From: Vulcanimicrobiota bacterium
GTDB taxonomy: Bacteria; Eremiobacterota; Eremiobacteria; Baltobacterales; Baltobacteraceae
Reading direction: 5' to 3'
DNA length: 6,364 nt
NCBI GenBank assembly: GCA_030042755.1
Contig: JASHZC010000172.1
Coordinates: forward strand, 1 to 6,364
Shown here piece after piece: positions 1 through 5,544 of the stretch; position 1 is the first letter of the stretch, and each line of letters starts with the position of its first letter. Under the pieces are notes generated by a model. It made no database searches and was not told where the DNA came from. It worked only from the letters and a program-made list of their open reading frames with translations. Made by a program: the position numbers and the translations under genes.

Positions 1-33
1 TTTTGGCACGATCCGCGCTCGGGGTGGTGGAGC

Positions 34-510
34 ATGTTTGGGCAACGCGGTCGGCATCATCGGGGACGGCGCCTCAAGCGAGGCATTCTGAAGTACGCCC
101 TGCTCAAGCTGCTGATGGAGATGCCGCGTCACGGCTACGACCTCATTCGCGCCTTCCGCGACAAGGGCTGGGTCGCGGGCGCCGGATCGATCTATCCGCT
201 GCTCGCAGGGCTGGAGGCCGCCGGGCTGATCGAAGGCCGCGACGAGGGCGAACGCCGCACTTATGAGGTCACCGATAAGGGGCGGCGGCTGTTCGCCGAG
301 CACGCTGAAAACCTCGGCCGATTCTTCGACGAGGATGACGAGGACGAGGCGCAGGACGATCCGCGCGCCGAGCTGCGCGACGCGGCCGGACGGTTGATGC
401 AGTCGGTTACGCAGCTGGGACCGTCGTCGAACCCCGAAACCATCGCGCGCGTTCGCGAGTTACTCGACCGGACGCGCAAAGAGATCTACGCACTGCTCGC
501 TCAGGAGTAA
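34..510 (+). CDS. PadR-family transcriptional regulator
   Basis: Probable cytoplasmic DNA-binding repressor, 158 aa. Residues about 15-90 form the PadR winged helix: the helix after the basic stretch R11-K15, then PRHGYDLI (31-38), the family hallmark GSIYPLL (51-57) followed by LEAAGLI, and a wing ending in a TYEVTDKG turn (76-83). A strongly acidic linker (D99 to D109) separates it from a C-terminal helix (about 133-156) of the kind that dimerises in this family. PadR proteins usually repress an adjacent transporter gene and release DNA when a drug or phenolic compound binds. Here a MATE exporter starts 6 nt after the stop, so I infer one operon under self-control. Start: the ATG at 34 has a purine-rich GGTGG upstream, and an MFGxRG-type opening is common in the family. 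The frame stays open to the left edge of the window, so a start further upstream is possible. Confidence 0.88.
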   Translation: MFGQRGRHHRGRRLKRGILKYALLKLLMEMPRHGYDLIRAFRDKGWVAGAGSIYPLLAGLEAAGLIEGRDEGERRTYEVTDKGRRLFAEHAENLGRFFDEDDEDEAQDDPRAELRDAAGRLMQSVTQLGPSSNPETIARVRELLDRTRKEIYALLAQE

Positions 511-516
511 CGACAC

Positions 517-1914
517 ATGGCTCAGGCCCAAACGGCCCGCCGCCACGGAGTCAACGTTTTTGAGGAGGGGAAGCCGATGTGGCAGATCCTCCTCGTCTTT
601 CTCATACCGCTGGTACTGAGCAACGTCGTGCAGTCGGCGTCGCAGACGATGGCCAGCATCTGGATCGGCCGTCTGATCTCGACCCAAGCGCTGGGCGCCG
701 TATCGGCCGTCTTTCCGATCGTCTTCCTGTTGTTTTCGTTCGTCTTCGGCGTTTCGAGCGGCAGCAGCGTCTTGATCGGTCAGGCCTTCGGCGCGCACGA
801 CATTCACAAGGCGAAGAAGATCGCCGGGACCGTGCTCGGGGCCGCGCTCTATCTTGGCATTATCGTCGCCATTCTCGGAACGCTTGGCTCGCCGTTCATG
901 CTCGCGTGGCTGCGCACGCCGGCCGACATCATCGGACAATCGGATGCCTATGCGAGAGTGCTCTTCCTGACGATGCCGATATTCTTCGTCTACTTCGTAT
1001 ACGCGACGATCCTACGCGGTTCGGGCGACTCGACGACGCCGTTCTACGCGCTGATCATCTCGGCGCTGCTGGCGATCGCCATCACACCGCTCTTCATCGT
1101 CGGCTGGGTAGGGCTGCCCAAGCTCGGCGTCGTGAGCGCGGCCGTCGCTGCAGCGGTCGCGAACCTCTCCGCGCTGACGTGGCTGCTCTTCCATTTGAAG
1201 CGTAGCGATCACCCGCTGAAGTTCGATCGCGAGACGCTCGGCGACATGTTGATCGATTGGAAGATTCTCGCGGCGGTCGTTCGGATCGGTGTGCCGACCG
1301 GGCTGCAGGTGATGATGGTTTCGTTGGCCGAGCTGGCGTTGGTCTCGTTCGTCAACCGGTTCGGTTCGAGCGCCACCGCCGCATACGGCGCGGTGAACCA
1401 GGTGGTAAGCTACGTTCAGTTTCCCGCGGTCTCGATCGGCATCGCGGCGTCGATCTTCGGCGCGCAGTGTATCGGCGCGCGCCGCGTCGACAAGCTCGGA
1501 AGCGTGATCCGCTCGGCGGTTGGACTGAACTGGATCGTGGGCGGGATCACCATCATCCTCTGCTACCTCTTCGCGTGGAACATCCTAGGCTGGTTTATCA
1601 CGGATCAGCACACGCTGCGGATCGCCCACGGCTTGCTGATGATCACGCTGTGGAGCTACGCAGTCTTCGGGAATTCAGCGGTGCTGAGCGGGTTGATGCG
1701 CGGCAGCGGGACGGTGCTCGTGCCGACCGCGATCGGCATCTTCGCGATCTGGGGCGTCGAAGTGCCGGCGGCCTATCTCTTGATGCACCGCGTCGGTCTG
1801 GACGGCGTCTGGATGGGCTATCCGATCGCGTACTGCACCGGCTTAGTGCTGCAGTTTTGCTACTACGAGTTCGTCTGGAAAAAGTCAGCAAGGTTAAGGC
1901 CCCTGCTGGAATGA
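517..1914 (+). CDS. MATE-family multidrug/toxin efflux transporter
   Basis: Inner-membrane exporter of 465 aa, the usual MATE length (about 450-470), expected to expel cationic drugs or metabolites in exchange for Na+ or H+. The sequence shows twelve hydrophobic segments in two homologous halves. The first half begins with MWQILLVFLIPLVLS (about 21-35), and the second begins after a charged loop near 230-245 with RIGVPTGLQVMM. The duplication is visible as LRGSGD (166-171) and MRGSGT (394-399), the same helix-end motif in each half. IGQAFGAHD in the first half matches GAQCIGARR in the second. AGGAG at 503-507 lies 9 nt before the ATG. The gene follows the PadR gene by 6 nt, so the two are almost certainly co-transcribed and the regulator probably controls this pump. 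NorM, DinF and other subfamilies cannot be separated by eye, and the substrate is unknown. Confidence 0.92.
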   Translation: MAQAQTARRHGVNVFEEGKPMWQILLVFLIPLVLSNVVQSASQTMASIWIGRLISTQALGAVSAVFPIVFLLFSFVFGVSSGSSVLIGQAFGAHDIHKAKKIAGTVLGAALYLGIIVAILGTLGSPFMLAWLRTPADIIGQSDAYARVLFLTMPIFFVYFVYATILRGSGDSTTPFYALIISALLAIAITPLFIVGWVGLPKLGVVSAAVAAAVANLSALTWLLFHLKRSDHPLKFDRETLGDMLIDWKILAAVVRIGVPTGLQVMMVSLAELALVSFVNRFGSSATAAYGAVNQVVSYVQFPAVSIGIAASIFGAQCIGARRVDKLGSVIRSAVGLNWIVGGITIILCYLFAWNILGWFITDQHTLRIAHGLLMITLWSYAVFGNSAVLSGLMRGSGTVLVPTAIGIFAIWGVEVPAAYLLMHRVGLDGVWMGYPIAYCTGLVLQFCYYEFVWKKSARLRPLLE

Positions 1915-1931
1915 CCTAGCCGGGGCCAGCC

Positions 1932-1939
1932 AAGGAGGT
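1932..1939 (+). promoter_or_regulatory. perfect Shine-Dalgarno site AAGGAGGT
   Basis: An 8-nt exact complement to the 3' end of 16S rRNA, 9 nt before the ATG at 1949. It is the strongest ribosome site in the window. It fixes the start of the 73-aa ORF and argues that this unrecognised ORF is translated. By coupling it could also feed the two overlapping ORFs behind it. Confidence 0.8.
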
Positions 1940-1948
1940 AGTATCTCC

Positions 1949-2170
1949 ATGACCGGTCCCAGTATAGCATCGAAGGCCGCACGGCTCGGTCGGATGCAGG
2001 TCCGCGTAGCGATCGAGCCTAGCCGCGAAGTCGCGATCACCAAGATGAAGGCGGCCATCGCCGCTACGTGCCCCGAATACTGTGAAGCCGAACTGACGCA
2101 GCGCGCCGGGCTTTGGGTCGCTAAAGCCCTCAAGAGCGGCGCGATCATCATTACGGGTGCAGCGCAATGA
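1949..2170 (+). CDS. hypothetical small protein (73 aa), first of a coupled trio
   Basis: I do not recognise this protein. It is 73 aa and probably soluble and helical: a basic N-terminal part (K9 to R26), a helical stretch around EVAITKMKAAIAATC (27-41), two cysteines (C41, C45) flanking PEY, and a second helix EAELTQRAGLWVAKAL (46-61) before a short hydrophobic end. Evidence that it is real: the perfect AAGGAGGT 9 nt upstream, and its stop overlapping the next start as ATGA (2167-2170), typical of translational coupling. It lies 34 nt after the MATE gene, and no promoter or terminator is apparent between them. Its partner is a recombinase fragment, so a role in a mobile element (for example a small DNA-binding accessory protein) is a reasonable but unproven inference. 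Confidence 0.7.
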   Translation: MTGPSIASKAARLGRMQVRVAIEPSREVAITKMKAAIAATCPEYCEAELTQRAGLWVAKALKSGAIIITGAAQ

Positions 2171-2352
2171 TGTACCGCAAGCGTCAGAAAGCGTCTCTCA
2201 CGCGCCGCACCATCGGCTACGTGCGCGTCTCTACCGAAGACCAAGCCCGCGAGGGCGTCTCGTTGGCGGCGCAGGAGGCGAAGAGTTCCCGTGAGAAGCT
2301 CGTCGAGTGTTGGCGAAACCACGAACGGAAGAAAGCACCGGTGACGCCATGA
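2167..2352 (+). CDS. truncated serine recombinase (N-terminal stub)
   Basis: A 61-aa ORF. Residues 15-39 are the start of a resolvase/invertase-type (probably large serine) recombinase catalytic domain: TIGYVRVSTEDQ (15-26) carries the conserved Arg (R20) and the nucleophile Ser (S22), followed by SLAAQEAK (32-39). In intact members this leads into a helix and a GVSG-type loop within a protein of 180-600 residues. Here the match stops at K39 and the tail (40-61: SSREKLVECW, then a charged end) is unlike the catalytic domain. Neither other forward frame restores recombinase sequence after about 2280, so this is a deletion or a break rather than a single frameshift. The stub cannot catalyse recombination. 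It overlaps both neighbours by ATGA. The tail could be the C-terminus of the original recombinase joined by an in-frame internal deletion. Confidence 0.65.
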   Translation: MMYRKRQKASLTRRTIGYVRVSTEDQAREGVSLAAQEAKSSREKLVECWRNHERKKAPVTP

Positions 2353-2504
2353 GAGACATGGGACGAGCCTTCTACGAGATCGCACGCATCTTCGCATGGA
2401 TCGGGGCCGCTTCTCGCGGCCCTCGTGCCGTCGGCAAGCGTGCTCGCAACCGCGTGATCATGCGCGGCGTCGGAAGGGGGCTGCGGGGGCGACGAACGCT
2501 TTAG
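2349..2504 (+). CDS. tiny highly basic protein (51 aa), mobile-element type
   Basis: This small ORF starts at the ATG whose last two bases form the TGA of the recombinase stub (ATGA at 2349-2352), so it is probably read by translational coupling. Its own ribosome site is weak. The N-terminal 20 residues (GRAFYEIARIFAWIGA region) look like an amphipathic or hydrophobic helix. From residue 23 onward it is dominated by Arg and Lys in a repeating pattern (KRARNR 30-35, then RGVGRGLRGRR 39-49), with 11 basic residues in 29. From memory, short proteins with this spaced R-x-x-N-R / G-R-x-x-R signature are found in prophages and integrative elements of other bacteria, with no settled function. It may bind nucleic acid or membrane. 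A longer form from the GTG at 2307 is possible but less likely. Confidence 0.5.
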   Translation: MRDMGRAFYEIARIFAWIGAASRGPRAVGKRARNRVIMRGVGRGLRGRRTL

Positions 2505-2618
2505 GAGGCCACGGCTTTGACAGGATAACCCTGGGCAAAGTCAAACGCTTTATTTGAAGGGATCGCGAGCCGGCACGCTGAGGGTGGTGCCGGCCGTTTT
2601 TATTTTCAGGAGAACTCG
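2505..2618 (+). promoter_or_regulatory. leader region of the cupin gene with competing hairpins and a terminator
   Basis: These 114 nt lie between the basic micro-ORF and the cupin GTG. TTTGAC (2516-2521) can pair with GTCAAA (2540-2545). The TCAAA part (2541-2545) can instead pair with TTTGA (2553-2557), so the two stems exclude each other. The intrinsic terminator at 2569-2606 follows, and its U-tract directly abuts the cupin ribosome site CAGGAG (2607-2612). No promoter can fit between terminator and start codon, so any cupin transcript must pass through this terminator. That is the arrangement of an attenuator or riboswitch-type leader. I recognise no known riboswitch class, and the upstream stems are only 5-6 bp, so the switch idea is speculative. 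Confidence 0.35.
2569..2606 (+). terminator. intrinsic (rho-independent) terminator
   Basis: GCCGGCAC (2569-2576) and GTGCCGGC (2587-2594) form a perfect 8-bp GC-rich stem around a 10-nt loop, followed after CG by TTTTTATTTT (2597-2606). It would end transcripts coming from the MATE gene and micro-ORF block and sits directly in front of the cupin ribosome site. Confidence 0.88.
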
Positions 2619-2927
2619 GTGAAACTGTTAGACGCAAGAACTTTTCGAGCCGAACGCGCGTGGGGCGCTCTCGATATCACTACTCTCGACCACGCGAGCG
2701 TTCGACTCCACTGGACGAATGAGGCATATCATTGGCACGCCAACGACGCCACAGAAGTCTTTGTAGTGCTTGATGGTCAAGTAGATATGCACGTTCGAGA
2801 CGACGGGGAGCGCGTTGTTCGACTGGCTGCCGGAGACATTCTCCGCGTCGATCCGGGAGACGAGCACTACGCAGACCCAATCGGCGAAGCGCGAGTCCTC
2901 GTCATCGAACGTCGCGACAGCGAGTAG
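2619..2927 (+). CDS. small single-domain cupin protein
   Basis: A cytoplasmic 102-aa protein (no signal peptide) made of one cupin beta-barrel. The first cupin motif is YHWHANDATEVFVVLDG (37-53), matching a family I know with the pattern WHxND....EVFxVLDG. H40, E46 and probably H38 are candidate metal ligands. The second motif is AAGDILRVDPGDEH (70-83), with H83 as a further ligand. The C-terminus (GEARVLVIER, 89-98) also fits that family. Such cupins bind a metal or small molecule; the reaction is not predictable here. The GTG start at 2619 is supported by CAGGAG at 2607-2612 with 6 nt spacing and by a full-length domain. The gene is preceded by a terminator, and the next gene has its own promoter, so it appears to be a single-gene unit. 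Confidence 0.82.
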   Translation: MKLLDARTFRAERAWGALDITTLDHASVRLHWTNEAYHWHANDATEVFVVLDGQVDMHVRDDGERVVRLAAGDILRVDPGDEHYADPIGEARVLVIERRDSE

Positions 2928-2981
2928 GCCAACCCTCGCGGTTGCCGTTTCCAATGCTCTCTCGGGCCACCACCCGTCCCG

Positions 2982-3010
2982 TTGAAAGTATGACGCTAAC
3001 GTACTAAAAT
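2982..3010 (+). promoter_or_regulatory. predicted sigma70-type promoter for the quinoprotein gene
   Basis: TTGAAA (2982-2987) and TAAAAT (3005-3010) each match the consensus at 5 of 6 positions and are separated by exactly 17 bp, in an otherwise GC-rich intergenic gap. Transcription would start near 3017, leaving a leader of about 23 nt before the GTG at 3040. It supports independent transcription of the downstream gene and its choice of start. Confidence 0.65.
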
Positions 3011-3039
3011 GGGAGCAACCGCCTGCCAGAGGTGCGACC

Positions 3040-5436
3040 GTGCGCTCGACTGCAATCTTTGTCTCAGGGAATGCTTCTTTATTTTCTGCGATGGCGCTCG
3101 TCCTGTGCGCCCTGACGGCATGCACCACTACTTCGAACGCTCCAGCAGGTGCTTCCAACGACTGGGTCACGGTCAACAAAGACTACTCTGCGCAGCGCGC
3201 CGTCGCACTCGACCAAATTACGCCGGCCAACGTCAGTGGCTTGCGAGAGATCTGCGAGGTTCGCCTTAGCGAACCCGGTTGGTTCAGCAGTGGTCTGCTG
3301 ATGGTCGGGCACACGCTGTACGTGGACACGTTTCAGAACACCTATGCAATCGACGCCTCAACATGTCAACTGCGCTGGCGCTACGTCCTGCAGTTTCCAT
3401 ATCAGGGAACGTACGGGAATCGCGGGCCGGGTTATCTCGACGGTAGGATTTTTCGCGGTACCGCCGACGGGCGCGTAATCGCACTCGATGCCACCACCGG
3501 TCACGTCCTTTGGGATCACAACTACGCTCAAATCACTAAAGGAGAGTCTTTCGTTTCCGCACCGATTGCTTGGAACGGGAAGGTGTACATCGGCATTGCC
3601 ACGAGCGAAGCGGGGATTCGAGGCCACGTAATCGCGATTGATGCGAAAAGCGGAAAGGAGCTGTGGCGTTTTTACACGATTCCCGCTCCCGGCGAACCTG
3701 CGGCAAGAACGTGGGGCAAGGGCAAGCCTACCGGCGGCGGATTTTGGTCGAGCTATTCGCTCGACCCGGTTTCACGTGAACTCTTTGCGCCCGTGTCGAA
3801 TCCCGCTCCCGACTTCAATTACGATCTCCGTCCAGGACCCAACCTGTACAGCAACGCCGTGGTGTCGATCGATACAACTACGGGCCGCCTCAAGTGGTAT
3901 CACCAAGGGCAGGTACCTGACGAGCACGATTGGGATCTTGGCACGACGCCCGTACTCTATCAGACGCCATCCGGAAAAAGCGTGGTCGCGGTTGCCGGAA
4001 AGAACGGTCGAGTGCTTGCGCTCGATCGCGCGACCAAAGCGGTTTTATTCAATACGCCCGTCGACACGATCGCCAACACGGGACGCTTCGGCACCGCACC
4101 AACCCGGGTCTGTCCGGGAGTCATCGGTGGCGCGCAATGGAATGGCGTGGCGTACGACCCTTGGACGGACGCGCTATACGTCGGCGTCGTGGATTGGTGT
4201 TGGTTCTACTATAAAGTCCCGTACCGGGAAACCTCGACCGACCCAAAGGCGCGCGCGGGGGGATGGGCAGACGCGGACTTCAGCACGCAGCCGAGGGGCT
4301 GGATTACGGCACTGGATGCCGAGAGCGGCCGCACGCTATGGCGGTACCACACCAACGGTCAGTCGCTCGCCGGACTGGTCCCAACGAAGGGTGGTCTCGT
4401 TTTCGGCGGCGACGTCCGCGGGCATGTCCTGGCGTTCGATGCCAGCACCGGTAACGTACTCGACAGCATCGACACGCACGATGCGCTCAACAACGGATTG
4501 ATCAGCTACGCGGTCGGCGGAAATCAATACGTTGCCGCGGCACTCGGTGGAATTACGCTCAACTCGGCAGGCGTTAGCGGACCGTTGCGAATTGCGGTCT
4601 ACGGCATCGGCGGCAGTGGTGCACCCACGGTCGTCACGCTGCCTCGCCCAAAGATGGTAGCGCAGGGATCTGATGCCGGCGCGCGCATGTGGGCGATGAC
4701 CTGCGAGGGTTGTCATGGCGCCCACGGCGAGGGGTTCGTATTCCCCTCGCTGGCGCGTCAGAATCAACTGGGAGATCCTGCCGCATTGAAGGCGTTCCTC
4801 GAGTACATTCCTCCACCGATGCCGCGGCTTTATCCCGGTCTGTTGACCGATCGTGATGTCGACACGATCGCTGCCTACTTGAGGAAGTCAGTATTTACAC
4901 ACGGCGCTTCGTCAATCTACGCTCAGCCTACGAGCACCGGTACAGCTCAATGGGCAGCGATTTACTCCGTGCTCACACACCCAAGGTGCATCAACTGCCA
5001 TACGATGACCGACTATCCTCGCCAAGGCGACGACCGCCATCCGCATATTTACGGCGTCGTACGCGGCTCGGACGACATGGGCGCCATGGTCGCGCGGTGC
5101 GCGGCGTGTCACCAGGCAACGAATAACGCAGCCACTGGAATCCCCGGTAGAACTGGCTGGAAAATGGCACCGCTGAGCATGGCGTGGGAATCGTCACCCG
5201 GTATCCCAATGACGGGCCATCAATTGTGCATCATGCTGAAGGACCCGGCGAAGAACGGCCATCGGAACCTCGCCCTGTTGCTCGAGCATGTCGAGACTGA
5301 GCACCTTGTGCTTTGGGCCTGGGACCCAGGTACCCGGCCAAACGGCGAAGCCCGAACAGAGCCGCCCCTCTCGCATGCGCAGTTCGTCGATGCGTTCAAA
5401 GGATGGGAAAGCGCCGGAGCCCCATGTCCGGATTAA
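3040..5436 (+). CDS. PQQ-dependent dehydrogenase - triheme cytochrome c fusion lipoprotein
   Basis: A 798-aa exported lipoprotein predicted to oxidise an alcohol or aldehyde with PQQ and pass electrons through three covalent hemes. The signal peptide (1-27) ends in lipobox LTAC (lipid-bearing C28). Residues about 40-535 form the quinoprotein beta-propeller: seven tryptophan-docking-like repeats with the conserved Asp at 105, 150, 201, 278, 329, 426 and 467 (the fifth and seventh lack the final Trp). Candidate cofactor residues are E190 (SEAGIRG), N254 (SNPAP), catalytic D299 (HDWDLG) and K321 (AGKNG). The vicinal Cys-Cys normally before NRG is missing (YGNRGPG, 125-131). A cytochrome c domain follows with CEGCH (555-559) and likely axial M594. 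A C-terminal domain (about 635-798) carries CINCH (650-654) and CAACH (687-691). Its pattern (HPRCINCH, RGSDD, PGRTGWKMAP, LKDPAKNG, GAPCP) resembles proteins I remember annotated as isoquinoline 1-oxidoreductase subunit. The GTG start gives an intact signal peptide and has AGAGGTG upstream. The substrate is unknown. Confidence 0.9.
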   Translation: MRSTAIFVSGNASLFSAMALVLCALTACTTTSNAPAGASNDWVTVNKDYSAQRAVALDQITPANVSGLREICEVRLSEPGWFSSGLLMVGHTLYVDTFQNTYAIDASTCQLRWRYVLQFPYQGTYGNRGPGYLDGRIFRGTADGRVIALDATTGHVLWDHNYAQITKGESFVSAPIAWNGKVYIGIATSEAGIRGHVIAIDAKSGKELWRFYTIPAPGEPAARTWGKGKPTGGGFWSSYSLDPVSRELFAPVSNPAPDFNYDLRPGPNLYSNAVVSIDTTTGRLKWYHQGQVPDEHDWDLGTTPVLYQTPSGKSVVAVAGKNGRVLALDRATKAVLFNTPVDTIANTGRFGTAPTRVCPGVIGGAQWNGVAYDPWTDALYVGVVDWCWFYYKVPYRETSTDPKARAGGWADADFSTQPRGWITALDAESGRTLWRYHTNGQSLAGLVPTKGGLVFGGDVRGHVLAFDASTGNVLDSIDTHDALNNGLISYAVGGNQYVAAALGGITLNSAGVSGPLRIAVYGIGGSGAPTVVTLPRPKMVAQGSDAGARMWAMTCEGCHGAHGEGFVFPSLARQNQLGDPAALKAFLEYIPPPMPRLYPGLLTDRDVDTIAAYLRKSVFTHGASSIYAQPTSTGTAQWAAIYSVLTHPRCINCHTMTDYPRQGDDRHPHIYGVVRGSDDMGAMVARCAACHQATNNAATGIPGRTGWKMAPLSMAWESSPGIPMTGHQLCIMLKDPAKNGHRNLALLLEHVETEHLVLWAWDPGTRPNGEARTEPPLSHAQFVDAFKGWESAGAPCPD

Positions 5437-5544
5437 GCAGAGCGCTCGTCGGCATCGAGTATTGGCTAGTGCGCGCGCCGAACCGAACCTGAGCTACTTG
5501 GACGAATGGCCGGGCGATCGCGTGTTCACAAAGGAGCATGGATC
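5437..5544 (+). other. intergenic gap between quinoprotein and small lipoprotein genes
   Basis: These 108 nt hold a clear ribosome site, AAGGAG at 5531-5536, placed 8 nt before the ATG at 5545. I see no intrinsic terminator after the quinoprotein stop and no convincing -35/-10 pair, so the small lipoprotein gene may be transcribed together with the quinoprotein gene. A competing ATG at 5538 is only 1 nt from the ribosome site and opens a frame that does not look like protein. Confidence 0.5.

Larger units (their letters stand above)
1915..2606 (+). mobile_element. putative mobile-element remnant (micro-ORF block with recombinase stub)
   Basis: The stretch between the MATE stop and the terminator before the cupin gene holds only three very small, tightly chained ORFs: an unknown 73-aa protein, the N-terminus of a serine recombinase, and a 51-aa highly basic protein. 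It ends in an intrinsic terminator. The recombinase fragment and the phage-style gene packing suggest the decayed or internally deleted end of an integrative element. I could not find flanking attachment repeats, a tRNA target or terminal inverted repeats, so the boundaries given are only the limits of the neighbouring genes. Confidence 0.4.

Noticed and set aside
460..939. 159-codon open frame on the minus strand
   Set aside because: It lies antisense to the end of the PadR gene and the first part of the MATE gene. Its product is a low-complexity Arg/Asp/Glu-rich sequence typical of a shadow frame in high-GC DNA.
1894..2397. 167-codon open frame on the minus strand across the micro-ORF block
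   Set aside because: No ribosome site, no recognisable motif and an Arg/Ser/Ala-rich composition. The plus-strand ORFs here have a perfect Shine-Dalgarno, stop/start overlaps and a recombinase motif.
2503..2528. Three-codon mini-ORF (TTG ACA GGA TAA) behind AGGAGG as a leader peptide
   Set aside because: AGGAGG sits 8 nt before the TTG, but a three-codon frame with a TTG start is too short to distinguish from chance.
2517..2546. Consensus -35 TTGACA at 2517-2522 as a promoter for the cupin gene
   Set aside because: At 17-18 bp spacing the -10 position reads GTCAAA or TCAAAC, poor matches to TATAAT. The AT-rich TTTATT at 2549-2554 is too far away, so it is not supported as a promoter, though it cannot be excluded.
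3091..3126. Alternative ATG start for the quinoprotein at 3091
   Set aside because: It would drop the positively charged N-terminus and leave too short a signal sequence before the lipobox, and it lacks a well-placed ribosome site. The GTG at 3040 fits both.
2628..3179. 183-codon open frame on the minus strand
   Set aside because: It runs antisense to the cupin gene, the promoter and the quinoprotein signal peptide, all of which are well supported. Its translation shows no family features.
3638..4501. 287-codon open frame on the plus strand inside the quinoprotein gene
   Set aside because: It is an out-of-frame overlap with Arg/Ser-rich translation, while the main frame carries continuous propeller repeats and cofactor residues.
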